Part shown: positions 45,129-56,474 of the stretch, piece after piece | Layout of the letters: every line of letters starts with the position of its first letter | Numbering within the stretch: position 1 is the stretch's first letter | Assembly (NCBI RefSeq): GCF_001625305.1 | Contig: NW_017803865.1 | Location: 2,117,317-2,181,316 of the forward strand | Length of the DNA stretch: 64,000 bases | Direction of reading: 5' to 3' | From: Branchiostoma belcheri | Lineage: Eukaryota; Chordata; Leptocardii; Amphioxiformes; Branchiostomatidae | Position numbers and translations under genes: made by a program | The notes under the pieces: generated by a model | What the model saw: only the letters and a program-made list of their open reading frames with translations | The model's database searches: none | Told to the model about the DNA's origin: nothing

Positions 45129-47702
45129 TTACGGGAGTTGGTCGTGCTCTTGTGCACTCTGCCCTGGAGAAACCATGGCCTTTCTAGGGTATAGTTTCCA
45201 AACAGCGAACGCAACGATTGCCACGACCAGAAGACCTCCCACTATACCAAGGGCGATGGGGAGGGGGTCGGCACCGGTAGTACCGCTGTTCCCAAGCTGG
45301 ACGGATTTCGTTGGTGTCAGTTTAGACGTCATTGTCGGGGTCTTGGGAGGGACAGACAGTTGGGTCGTTGTTTTGAATGTAGGATTCTGTGCCGTGGGGA
45401 AAGTGATGTTGTTTTGACTACCAACAGTAGTCACAATGTCGGTGAAAGGTTCGGCCGTCGTAGCTGTAATAAAAATGAAGCGCTGGCTGTGAAAGTGTGC
45501 TAGCACAAACGCCAGATAGAAACATTAAGAACTATAATTGTAATTTGATGTGCACATATAACACGTTAAATACTCACTATTTAAGTACAGAACAGCAGTA
45601 AGGGTTATCTGGTCAATGCCAAACTTTGGGAAGCTGGGAGGATCCGGAACGCCATCGATCACGACCTGATATGGTAGAAAACATGGATAAAAACCGTCAC
45701 CAAGGTTGGCCGTAGGTCTAGAGCAATCTGGCCAGATTGAGACCCGCCTACCATTCGATTCGAATCGAATGGAATTCAAGTTAAATTTCAGTCAAATTCG
45801 ACTGCCAACTTTCAACGAATTTTAGCCACTTACTTTGTACATCCCAGTCTGTCCCACTCCAACTTGTACACGTTGCCAAGGAAACAGGAGGTCAGACGTC
45901 GACCAAAGCAGAGATTCTGTACCGTCCATGTTCATCACGAACACGTTAAGGTATGTGGAGTTCGGCGGTCTGACCGTGCCGACAGCGAAACTCAACACCA
46001 CAGGGTGGGTAGTGTTGATGGTTGGACTGATGAGCCGAGATCTGTTGGTGCCGGATGAATGCTGCTCTTCCAGGTTGAAGCACACGTACTCACCACCAAC
46101 TGAAAAAATTAAACGTTGCGAAAGTTGAAAGTCTGTTTTATTGTAGTTTATTAGTCACTTTTATGATGGGTGTAGAATAGCTAATGTAGAAAGGGAACGA
46201 ATAGAAATATTTAAAACATACAACGGACAAAAGGACGAGACTCTTGTACCTACAATACTGTAATTTAACTAACACTAACTTGTAACGCCAGGACGTGCTG
46301 CTACGGGCCACCCGTAATCACATTCGGCCGGTGCTCCATGAAAGATCGCACCCTCTAGGCTCCATCCACAGATGGTGAAGTCAAACGTACAACTGTATTG
46401 GCCACCAAGGTCTAAGTTGACTGTCACAGAACACAGGGAAAAATAACGATATTGGAATCAAGCAGATTTCTTCGGGGTCAAGACTGCTAGGCTGGGTGCC
46501 ATCCTCCGTAGTTTCCGTCGGCTCCCTAACATCGCTGGCTACCTGTACCGTGGTAGCCAGCGACATTAGGGAGATAAACTACGGAAGATTAGATGGCACC
46601 CAGACTAGCTATAGTTAGCCAGCCCGTAACTAGCTGTAGGGGGGCAAATGATTTATTTATCTATTTATTTTGTAGCCCATTCAGCTTGCAGTAGCTGATT
46701 TCCGATGGGGCCATGCATACATGTGCATGCACATAGGACAAGAGATGATTACATTCCGACAAAAAGTACACAAGATTCAAGAAACCTGCTTGGGTCTGCC
46801 ACAAACGTACACATAACACCTTAAGCCATGATTAATCTGTCAAAGAATAAAATATTCATTTACCACATGTTGTTTTATATGACCAAAGTTCATATACAGC
46901 TAGTTAACGTTTGATAGATTTTAAATTCACAGTCGAGAGTTTTATAGGGTTGTTTTGAACCCTATAAAGTTCCAACACAGACGAGTTGCATGTAGCACTA
47001 TTTGAAATACCTAACGGACAGTGAGGCTAACGACGACTGTGGAAAAGCCCGCGTCGGGGCTTAATACTTGTTATATGCCTGGTTTATAATTCCCAATGGA
47101 TACATGCAGTAACTTTTCGTTAAAACAATTAACAAAAGGATGGTTGAAAATCTCAAATGTTATAAATAAATTAACGAGTATCAGTGCATCCTGTCAATAC
47201 TAGACCTGTATGGCCAAAGAAGAGGCTGAAAGATTCGAATGAAGATTTCATGTATTCAGTCATGGCATTCTGATACAACTATAAAGCTAAAAACTACAAC
47301 AAGTACTCGTCATGTAATTGAGCTATATGCTGGTGTACCTTGAAAAACCGCCGAAGAGCAGATTCTGCTAATGCTAAGGTCACATTTCCCCAACCGGGGC
47401 CCGGCTGTGCAGTCTTATGGAACGAACAAAGCACAAAAAATTTAAAAATTAATAATGGGAATCATTTTCGTACATTCTTGAAATAAATTGTTGATTTTTC
47501 GTTAATCAAAACAGCCCGGCCAGGCCCCGGTTGGGAAATGTGACCTCAGCAAAAAGCACTGTAATTACGGAGTAGACAGTATGCGAGTATAGGAGATGGC
47601 ACTGAAGCTTTCGCGTAAAAATAAATGCTAGTTGTACTCACTTGAAGCGGATGAGACGGCAAAGCATGAGAACAAGAGAAGAAAGGACGGTGAACGGACC
47701 AT
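45129..47702 (-). CDS. MAM-A: MAM-domain single-pass membrane protein
   Basis: Five exons on the - strand, from 5' to 3': 47702-47642, 46420-46280, 46099-45834, 45665-45578, 45463-45129. They make 296 residues. Parts: signal peptide (1-~19, MVRSPSFLLLFSCFAVSSAS), one MAM domain (~22-184; YSCTFDFTICGWSLEG, SPTINTTHPVVLSF, FPKFGIDQITL), a short Thr/Pro stalk (~186-250), a transmembrane helix (~254-274; LGIVGGLLVVAIVAFAVW) and a 22-residue tail. MAM domains mediate extracellular adhesion. Exon phases (1-1-0-1) are the same as in MAM-B, -C and -D, so the four are tandem duplicates. The start is the sole ATG before the phase-1 signal exon donor. The middle exon shares a nearly identical patch with MAM-B. 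Confidence 0.88.
45885..46030 (-). repeat. 146-bp block nearly identical to MAM-B
   Basis: Within the middle MAM exon, 45885-46030 and 49819-49964 differ only at two adjacent positions, while the exon parts on both sides, and the introns, are clearly diverged. This is the pattern of a gene conversion tract. Confidence 0.8.
46488..46606. mobile_element. near-perfect palindromic MITE, ~55-bp arms
   Basis: CTAGGCTGGGTGCCATC at the left is inverted at the right, and complementarity continues (CCGTAGTTT, CTCCCTAA, TCGCTGGCTACC) to a short central loop near 46545. It lies in MAM-A intron 1, and its ends recall the element at 22806. Confidence 0.7.
47373..47550. mobile_element. palindromic MITE (GGTCACATTTCCC family), copy 1
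   Basis: The left end (GCTAAGGTCACATTTCCCC, then CCGGGGCCCGGCTG) is inverted at the right with few mismatches. The AT-rich centre contains AATAATGGGAATCATTTTCG. It lies in MAM-A intron 1. A second copy is at 53965-54161 in MAM-C intron 2. Confidence 0.75.
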
Positions 47703-47842
47703 GGTGGAGACCCGTACAGCCACGCAGTGTCTTCTTGTAGCGTGGACGGACAAAATGGTCGCGTATCGTCCTTACGTATGCTAAAACCGTAACCTTAGAG
47801 AGACTAATACGTCTTGATAAACCACACCCTTTCCCCACACCC

Positions 47843-47854
47843 GTTGCTGAGCAA
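47843..47854 (-). promoter_or_regulatory. candidate shared upstream motif, MAM-A
   Basis: On the transcript strand TTGCTCAGCAAC lies about 140 bases upstream of the MAM-A start. AGCAAC fits the RGYAAC half of an RFX X-box, and the same YAGCAAC core lies upstream of MAM-B, MAM-C and MAM-D. Confidence 0.35.
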
Positions 47855-48357
47855 TCATTAGTAGTGCGATTCAGTTTACAACGTCTGGGTTCTTGAACTG
47901 TTTGTTGAGGAGGCTCTAAGTCATGTATAATTGGAGCAGTTCAGCTGACTGGGTTATAATGCAGCTTTAATGGGTTATGAAGAGATTTTGAGGGGAAAGT
48001 TTGTCTATTCTCAAGCACTGCGGCCGATTGAGGCCAATTGTAAAAAAATCTAACGAATTGGCAATGGAGTTAAAGATTTATTCGTGGTATCAAAATTGAA
48101 GACAGCAGACCAACCAACAGATATAAACAGATATAGAGACAGGGCGAAGGAAGAAGATCGGCAGAACAGTGTCACACGACCTTGCAATTGCTTCAGCTGG
48201 CGTCCCTTGTAAAGCCATGTCACACAAAGCCGAATTGACGAATTATAAATTCCCCCTACTGATTATAAAGAAGATCATCCTTCAGGTATTTTTATTCAGC
48301 CGCACTTCTCGAGTTATGTTGTCGAAATACAAACAAATAAACAAACAAACAAACAAA

Positions 48358-48360
<3 letters not shown>

Positions 48361-48444
<84 letters not shown>
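48361..48444. repeat. (CA)n microsatellite with AAAC lead
   Basis: (AAAC)n from about 48335 followed by about 80 bases of CA repeat, downstream of the MAM-B stop. An AATAAA on the - strand at 48291-48296 is a candidate poly(A) signal for MAM-B, which would place this tract in its 3' UTR. Confidence 0.85.
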
Positions 48445-48446
<2 letters not shown>

Positions 48447-48598
48447 AGCCCGCTGCATTACCGTAGGAAAACGCCAGCTGAACCATTTTCTAACTTGATC
48501 TTCGTTTTCACAATCATGCTGTTAATATACACACCGACCCAGACCACAGCCAGAGTCCACCAACCACAACCGAAAACATAACGTCCTGGCGAAGATGA

Positions 48599-51294
48599 TC
48601 AGATCAGGACCAATTCGGTCTGGGAGAGTAGGTCATGGTCTTGGGGATTATTCTCGGGAGAAACTACTGTTTTTCCTGCGTATTTTTTCCAGAAAGCGAA
48701 GGCACCGATTGCAACGACCAGTAAACCACCCGTTGTACCGAGGGCGATGGGAACAGGGTTGGCGCCAGCCTGGTTGTTGTCTCCGCGCTGGGCAGCTTTC
48801 GTTGGCGCCGCTGCTAGCTTGGACGTCGTCGAAAGAGGTTTGGAGGGGTCAGACGGTTTTGTTGTTTCCCTTGAGAGATCTGGAAAGTAGCTGGTTGCTT
48901 TAGATGTGAAGTACATAGAGATGCCGCTTTTGAGAGTAGTGAGAAGATAGCTGTCCGTTGTCTTCGTTGTTGGAACTCGTGTGGCTTGTGTGGTTTCCTC
49001 CCTGCTACTGGTCGCATGGACAGTGCCCGTATCCCTGACACTAGTCATAGGGAAGGTGGTCTTATCTTGAGTGCTGGTCGTAGGAAAAATGGCTGTATCT
49101 TGCGTGTTGGTCGTGGGAATGGCGGTGCCGTCTTGGCTACTTGTCGTAGTCACAACCTCGGTCGACGATCCATGTGTTTGTATGGCCTCGGTCGTGGCAG
49201 CTAAAATATCGAGATCATTAGAAATTAAGCGCCAACACTAACGTAAGATTTTTACGCGTTGTCGTATAGGAAATAATAAAGATATAGAAAGTTTATTGCA
49301 AGTACTTGCCCGAGGGCTAATTGCAGTTACAAACAACATAGAAAGAAAATACAGTGGTATGTGAGACTATATCTACTTCTAACATTATACTATATTCTAC
49401 AACATGACATGACACTAGTTTTACTGGGTTTGACTTCTTCTTTTTAGGCAATGGAAGACGAATTTACCCACTTCTTCTATAATATGTGGGTTCTTTGATT
49501 TTAGTAGTAAAATGGTTTTTTTGTGGTAAGAAATGGTGGGGAAGATAAAATGTTCCCCAGGATAAAGGACGTATATCTTACCGGAATCAGTCGCCATGAT
49601 CCTGACGTCGTCAATACCAAAATTCGGGAAGAACGGCGGATTTGGAATGCCTTCGATCACGACCTGGAATCATATGCAAAACCAAGGATAAACCGTTTTG
49701 TCAAGTTTTGTAAAAGAGACAGTTGACGGCTCTTTTTAAAAACACATCTACATATATGTGCACTTACTTGATAAGGCCCAGACTGTGTCACTCGTACATG
49801 TACATGTTGCCATGGAGCCAGGAGGTCAGACGTCGACCAAAGCAGAGATTCTGTACCGTCCATGTTCATCACGAACACGTTAAGGTATGTGGAGTTCGGC
49901 GGTCTGACCGTGCCGACATAGAAACTCAACACCACAGGGTGGGTAGTGTTGATGGTTGGACTGACGAGGCGGGCTCGGCTGGTGCCCAACATTGGCAGGT
50001 GCTCCAGGTAGAAACACATGTACATACCGGAATCTGGAAGAACAACGATGCGGTTACAAATATATTTACCATTAAACTGGCATTATTATTGTCCAATGAT
50101 TATTTATGTGTAGGCTCCTTTCGAAAAGAGTAGGAGCATGCCCTGAATTTCGATGGTCCAAATACTTTTTTCTAGAAGTTGGTAAATCACTAAAAATCAT
50201 CCCAATGGAGGTCTGACGAACCCCCGTTTCGTATTAGCCACCCTTTTGACTGGAGAAACAGTAGAGTGAAATTTATGTAACACTAATGGAGGTCCTAATG
50301 AAACAAACAAACGAACACACTTGACGCGTTCATAAACGCAAGCAAAATATGCGTGTACTTTTATGTAGTGCAAATTATGCAGATTATAATGAATAGAATA
50401 GCACAGAATAAAATGTTGTCACTTCGATGACGAAGATCTAATGAAGCAGACCCACCAGTCACGCCATGTACTGCATCATGTGGCCAGCCGTGATCACACA
50501 TCCCTGGTCCATTATAGACCGGGCCCTCTATTGTCCAGCCGCAGACGTCAACATCAAAGGTGCACCCGTACTGGTCAGCAGGGTCAAGGTCAACTAAAGC
50601 AGCAGAAAGGGAGGAATTATAATAACCTTATATTAAATTCATACTCCAGCCAACCATGACTGGTCGACCCAACCTCCAATCAACACCCGAACATCAGCCA
50701 ACCACAGCCGTCCTTGCCCCTACCTACTCCTAACCATGGTTGTTTGGAGTTTGGGAGGCAATAATTTGCCCCCTCCTAAATGGAGTCAGTCACACACGCA
50801 TACGCCATGTACTCACCATATGAGCGTTCTTTATTAAGCTAGCTAAGCAAACATTCGATTGAGATTTAAGATGCCCGGTCGAGATGTTTATGGGGTTGTT
50901 ATGAATGCCATAAAACAAAGAATTGTGGAACTACCTGGACTATGTTGTCTCATTCAAACATTTCGGCGTTCATTCAGCGTATCGCTACATACCACTATCA
51001 GAGGGTATTGAACACAGGATAATACAGACACAATGCTTGTAATTTTCTGTTTTTTTTTTCAACACAGGGCAGCTGGAGATCATAGGGTCAAGATTAAGGG
51101 TAATATTTTAAGCAAAGTAGCCATCAAACGCTTCATATAACAATAAGTTATCAATTACAAATGTCATATTGGATTAATAACTTTCTTGATTTCTAAGATG
51201 GACTGGAGACACACTGAGGATGCCGAGAGGGAAGCCCAGAATCGAGCTGGATGGAGGACGGCACCGGTGGCCTGTGTCAGGGGCCAATGGAGAA

Positions 51295-51326
<32 letters not shown>

Positions 51327-51757
51327 CAACAAACAGAACACTCTGGAGACAGGAAGTTAAGGAAGGCTTACATCGGGGGGAAGAAAAACAGACTTGCATC
51401 AGAACTGAGACGCTTAAACGCAAAACTAAGAAGAATAAGTATAAGATGTAGAATGATTTACTTCATGGTCTTTTAAGACCGACGAATGCCTACTAGTAGT
51501 AGTAGCAGATTTACAGGGTTTTATTGCCGCATGCACATGTAACAGGCATTCAATAGGGCGGGATCTTTTGGCTGAGTACAACTCAAGGACCTGCACATAT
51601 ATACCATGGAGGATTAAAAAAGTCAAGAATGTCTAACAACTACTAAGAGTACACTGATGCTGCACGTTAACAGTGTAGAAGATATGTTGTACTTACTTGA
51701 AGTGGACGCGAAGGCAATCCATGAGAAGATGAGAAGGAACGACGATACAACCATCAT
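48599..51757 (-). CDS. MAM-B: MAM-domain membrane protein with long mucin-like stalk
   Basis: Five exons, 5' to 3': 51757-51697, 50593-50456, 50033-49768, 49663-49582, 49200-48599. They make 382 residues. Parts: signal peptide (1-~19, MMVVSSFLLIFSWIAFAS), MAM domain (~21-181; YGCTFDVDVCGWTIEG, SPTINTTHPVVLSF, FPNFGIDDVRI), a long Ser/Thr stalk (~183-330) with imperfect 11-12-residue repeats (TTSTQDKTTFPMTS type), a transmembrane helix (~333-353; LGTTGGLLVVAIGAFAFW) and a tail with DHDLLSQ, an acidic-dileucine-like sorting motif. Two ATGs in tandem open the signal exon; the first is taken. The last intron carries a LINE fragment only about 40 bases from a donor site. Confidence 0.88.
49284..49545 (-). 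mobile_element. 5'-truncated LINE fragment (3' end of the 58.6-62.6 kb family)
   Basis: On the - strand this region matches the last ~260 bases of the LINE at 58660-62570: the frame ...LLLKSKNPHIIEEVGKF... and its stop, then the 3' UTR to TTGCAATAAACTTTCTAT, with few differences. It sits in MAM-B intron 4 in the same orientation as the gene. The high similarity suggests a young insertion from the same family. Confidence 0.85.
49819..49964 (-). repeat. 146-bp block nearly identical to MAM-A
   Basis: This is the MAM-B side of the conversion-like tract at 45885-46030; see that entry. Confidence 0.8.
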
Positions 51758-51906
51758 GATGGGCACCAGGGCAGTCCCACACGTCCTACTGAGGCCGCGG
51801 AGTGCAGCAAAACGCCGCTTACAAACTACAGGTATTTCCCGTGTGTATGGAAATGCCTCAGTGTGCTAATACTTTTAACGACAGAGCACACATCTACTGT
51901 CAACAC

Positions 51907-51918
51907 GTTGCTAAGCAA
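51907..51918 (-). promoter_or_regulatory. candidate shared upstream motif, MAM-B
   Basis: TTGCTTAGCAAC on the transcript strand, about 150 bases upstream of the MAM-B start. It differs at one base from the MAM-A motif. Confidence 0.35.
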
Positions 51919-52615
51919 GTCTTCAGTACTGTCATAAAGATAACGATAATTCGGCCCTAGCGCTAGCCGCCATATGCTTCTTACCGGCGGTGATGGTATA
52001 CATGACCATGCAGAAACTACAGTTTGCTGTAAGACAAATGGTTGCCTGCTGCATCCTTATACCGTACCAAAAATAATTACAACGGTTCATACTCCGAAAG
52101 ATTGTTGATACCAGCATGGTTATTCGTCGTAACTACTAGTACTAGCTATTGTTTTATTTTACTCTTTTATAGCAATAAGGCACGGGCAATAATTCATCTT
52201 CTTATCTATGCGATTAATTGATACTAAATGTATTATGTCTGGGTTTTCAGGTGGGACAGGGGAAGAACGTACTACGCCTACCTCGAGCGACTATGGTCTT
52301 CACAAACAACAAAAACTGACACCAACAAAAATAAGACTCGTAGCAGTTGTAGCAAGATTCATATGGTATTTGAGGAGCCACACATCAACCTTTGAATAGA
52401 GTCACGCTTCCGACAGTCATTTTCTAACATCCATTGCATGTATCGAAATACATGTAGTTGGGGTGCTTCCCGGTGTGATCATGATGAGTGGTTCAAAACT
52501 GACAGTCCGGTTTTATGCAGCTTATACTGTAAAACCACGTGTGTGACACCTAAATGTGACTTCCTGATTGTGCAAAACGAACAAACAAACACACAAAACC
52601 TTTTCTACTCAAGGT

Positions 52616-55600
52616 TCATTGGAGCACCTGACTACGAACATGGGGATGTTTTTCTGGTGAGACTTTTCTGCCGTATTTTCTCCACAGACAGACCGCGGCG
52701 ACCGCCAGGACCAGCAGGCCTCCCGCTGATCCCAGCACGATGGGAACGAGAACGATGTTTGTCGGACCGTCATTCCCTCCCTGTTCGGGTTTCGGAGCGG
52801 TCGTCAGGGCAGGAGTCGTCATCTGCAGGGAACATTCGGCTGTAGGTGCGCCCACGGTCGTAGTACCTGCAAAATAAAGATCGTATACTCATGAGGAAAG
52901 GTGGTTTGGGTTGTAGACTTTGAATATGAGGGATCTGGGTTTCAATTCCTTTCAGGCCCCGGTGTTGTGTCCTTGGAAAAGACAAATTTTACTTCTGTTT
53001 GCTCACTCAACCGAGAAAGAGTGCCTATAACTTCGGGGTGATTTTGAATAAGTAATATAAACAAAGGAATAAGTATGCATCTGATGAACCTATAATCCTT
53101 ATATGACATGTTTTCCCATAAAATACGATTGATAACTACATGTGTAAGTGGGGTCTAAATGATGATAGGTCACGGTAGGAAAACTGCCGAAGGGATCACA
53201 ATACTCACCAGGGTCAGCAGCGGTAAGCGTCAAGTCGTCAATACCAAAGTTTGGGTAGAAGGGAGGATTTGGAATCCCCTCAATGATGACCTGAGATAGA
53301 GAAAAAGACGGACAGATATTGACTAGGAATAATACTCATGGCTATACCGAGAATCATTATCATCATTACCATCGGTCGGCCCTTAGAGCTAATTCAAACA
53401 AAGAAGTTTTGACAAAGAAACGGACAAGTCTATATTTACAGTATTATGACAATAGATAGTATAATACATATTTATGCAGGCACTCACTTTGTAAGGCCCA
53501 GGCTGCCACAACCCTACTCGTACACGTTGCCATGGTAACAGGAGGTCAGAGGTCGAACACACCAGCGATTCTCCACCATGTTCGTCCGCCATGATGATGT
53601 TCATGTAGTTTGCGTTAGGCGGCCTGACAGTGCCGATAGCAAAGCTCAGGACCACGTGACGAGTTGTGTTAATGGTTGGACTGATGAATCTAGCTTGGTT
53701 GGTGCCAATCATTGGTAGGTTTTCCAAGTAAAAACATATGTACTGGCCAGGGTCTGGAATTAAAAGTTCAAAAGTGGCAAACTAGTAACAAGGAGCTTAT
53801 ATGTCCATGTGTGCTCCTTGCAATTAACTTTGGTCTTATCACTATCAGGCTAAACGGAAGCTATGCGCCTCAAGATTTCTTACTAACGGACGACTGTGGT
53901 GTGAAAGATAGCAGTTGCATTGTTGATGACTGAATGAATCCACTCTTCTTTTCACCAGTAATGATGGGGTCACAATTCCCATACGGGGCCCGGGCGGGCA
54001 GTTTTTGGGAACGAAAAGTACGATATAAAAGACAACAAAACATCGAAAATTTCTTAATAATAATCATGGGCTCTATTTCTCTATATTCTTGATAAGAATA
54101 GTTAATTTTTCGTTCGTTCAAACAGCCCGGCCGGGCCCCGGTTTGGAAATGTGACCTAAGCATTAATAGAGTCTTATGAATGGAGGGCACGTGGCCTATA
54201 AATGGCACAAGACCACATATATGATATAACACTATACCAATCAAGGGGAGACCTGTATAGACCTTTAATCTAGAGAAAATGTGCGGCTTCATATCGTTAA
54301 CAAAGGCGTTGATAAGAAACGTTGTTAATGTGTTTTAGATTACTGCGTGGTAAGTAATAAGTTATAACGGGCCGGGTGTGACCAAACCATGTTCGTATCA
54401 TGACGTCGACATGCGTCACTGATTTATATTATACTGATTAGGGCGTTTGTATGTGACAAAGAAAGCGATAAACACACTATCGTTGGCGCCAAATGTAAGT
54501 TTCTCTCTATGTAAGCAAATATAAGTGTCTATAAGCACCAACCATTAGTTCCATTGAATGCATTAGTCGGCCATCCGTGATCACATCCCCCTGTCCCGTG
54601 GGAGATCGGACCGTCTATTATCCAGTCACAGACGTCATCGTCAAAGGAACATCTGTACTGGTCAGCCGTGTCGAGGTCAACTAGGAAGAATACAAGGATG
54701 AAATATAAATCATAATGAGACGTAAACTCAAAGTTCTCTAACTCTAAAAGAATTTGGCACATCATCGGTCTTCATCAGCTATCTGACCCACTGCCCAATC
54801 ACGTGTCTACAGTACTTTGATCAAATATCTGATTAAGACCGAGAAATTCAGTCGAAAATTCCCGTAGGTCAAATCCTTTTATAAGTTTATTTCTCATTAC
54901 ATATTTTACAAACTCAGATTAAACTTCATGCTAGTAATATAAATCATGATTTTTATCTTGTAATATCTTAATTGACCCTGGTCCGTAACCTAGAATGTGG
55001 ACATAACAACAATGCCACAATCAAACGTTATCTGCCACGTATATATAGATTTATTTGGTACGAGTCTCCAAATAATGTAACGTTAATCATTATTGGTTTC
55101 AAGGCAATAAAATTTCACCATGTTCGTGCACGATGGTACATACCACCAACTTAAAGTAGTTTAACAGCAACGTTAGCGTATATTAAAGTCGCACTTATAG
55201 CTTCTAACGTGATCAACCTGCCCCCAAGACAAAAGTACATCCGAATACAGTAATTGCCACAAATAAAACGAAAAAAGCCTTTGTTAGGTGTTTCCTACTC
55301 CCTTATCATCATATAAAATTGCCCTATTCTTGAGATAGTTCTTATTTGAAAACACAACATAAGTGTTAATGGTTTTTAAAATTTGAAGTATGACATATTG
55401 TATGTACGGCTACATCCACCTATCTATATTTTTATATGACCTCTTTTGTTAGGAAGAAATAATCCTTCATATAGAGGTCAATAAACTACTGATATCGTCT
55501 ACGACACAATATGTTTTGATGGTTCAGTCAAACGGTTGGGGGAATAATGATGAAAAGGAATTCAAACAAATTTCAAACGAATGCTCGGGACTTAGCAGAA

Positions 55601-55773
55601 CACTCCCATGTATTCCCACTAGTAGTATACCGAGTATGCGGGACAAACCTACAGAGAACCCATGTATATACGTACAGGTCGAATATTACGTGCAATTGTG
55701 GGTCGTACTTACTCGAAGTGGCAGCGTAGAAAAACCACGGGCACAGGAGGAGTGAAGACAGAGCAAGTTTCAT
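52616..55773 (-). CDS. MAM-C: MAM-domain single-pass membrane protein
   Basis: Five exons, 5' to 3': 55773-55713, 54680-54543, 53753-53488, 53290-53209, 52866-52616. They make 265 residues. Parts: signal peptide (1-~19, MKLALSSLLLCPWFFYAATS), MAM domain (~21-181; YRCSFDDDVCDWIIDG, SPTINTTRHVVLSF, YPNFGIDDLTL), the shortest stalk of the array (~185-220), a transmembrane helix (~222-244; [19 protein letters not shown]) and a 21-residue tail (RKYGRKVSPEKHPH...). Exon lengths 61, 138, 266 and 82 are identical to those of MAM-B. The first MAM tryptophan region has CDW in place of CGW. Nothing suggests that the gene is broken. Confidence 0.87.
52905..53040 (+). mobile_element. diverged tRNA-derived SINE copy
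   Basis: GGTTTCAATTCC at the B-box position followed by GTTGTGTCCTTGGAAAAG matches the SINE near 24880. It lies in MAM-C intron 4. Confidence 0.45.
53965..54161. mobile_element. palindromic MITE (GGTCACATTTCCC family), copy 2
   Basis: The left end (GGGTCACAATTCCC, then GGGGCCCGG) and the right end (CCGGGCCCCGGTTTGGAAATG) are inverted. The body (AATAATAATCATGGG, ATTTTTCGTT) aligns with the copy at 47373-47550. It lies in MAM-C intron 2. Confidence 0.7.
54781..55712. other. MAM-C intron 1
   Basis: AT-rich intron sequence of about 1 kb with no exon or element that I recognise. Confidence 0.4.
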
Positions 55774-55867
55774 GCCGATTTAAAAAACAGTTCCTCCGGT
55801 ACCTCGTCACTTCCTAAACTGACGCGTTTGGCCTTGTGTGTCGCCCGGGATACGTCTGACGGACGTT

Positions 55868-55879
55868 GTTGCTAATAAT
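55868..55879 (-). promoter_or_regulatory. candidate shared upstream motif, MAM-C
   Basis: ATTATTAGCAAC on the transcript strand, about 95 bases upstream of the MAM-C start, with the TAGCAAC core. Confidence 0.3.
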
Positions 55880-56474
55880 ACGTCACAACAAAACACACTG
55901 ATTTTCACATTTTCTATGGCAGTTATCAGTCCAATTAACGTTACCCACATCTGGATGCCCCAAACATCAATGCTGTGACCTATGTGCATGGATACTTTAC
56001 GATTAAGTTGCTAATGAGTCACGGCTACGCACACATTGATTTTGACATCTAGCTTGGCAGCTATCAGTCCAATTAACTCTGGGTGTTCTTATCTTCCAGG
56101 TGTCTGGTTGAAGGCGACGGTTGTCCAGTAGTTAAGCTGACCAGATGACGAAATGTTGTGTATATTATTTTTCTGCCAGTATACAAACTGATTGCGGTTA
56201 GTTGAAGCGGATATTCTGCACGCGCTACCACAGGGCTAGGGGTAAAAACATACAGGTACAACAGACATCCTCAACTTAACTGAGTTATCTGAGAAAGAGT
56301 GAAGTCTGCATGCAAGAGTGTTGATATCTTTAATGAATTGAGTGATTGATTTGCTTTACACAATAGTCAACAAATGCCTGTACAATAAAAAGGTTAAACT
56401 CAAACAGTTTTATACAGTATATCAACATAGCCATACATTGTTGTAGTTATTGTCAAATTCCGAGCACTGTCTTC

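Noticed and set aside
48292-48498. Cys-Val or His-Thr open frames on both strands
   Set aside because: Produced by the (CA)n microsatellite downstream of MAM-B.
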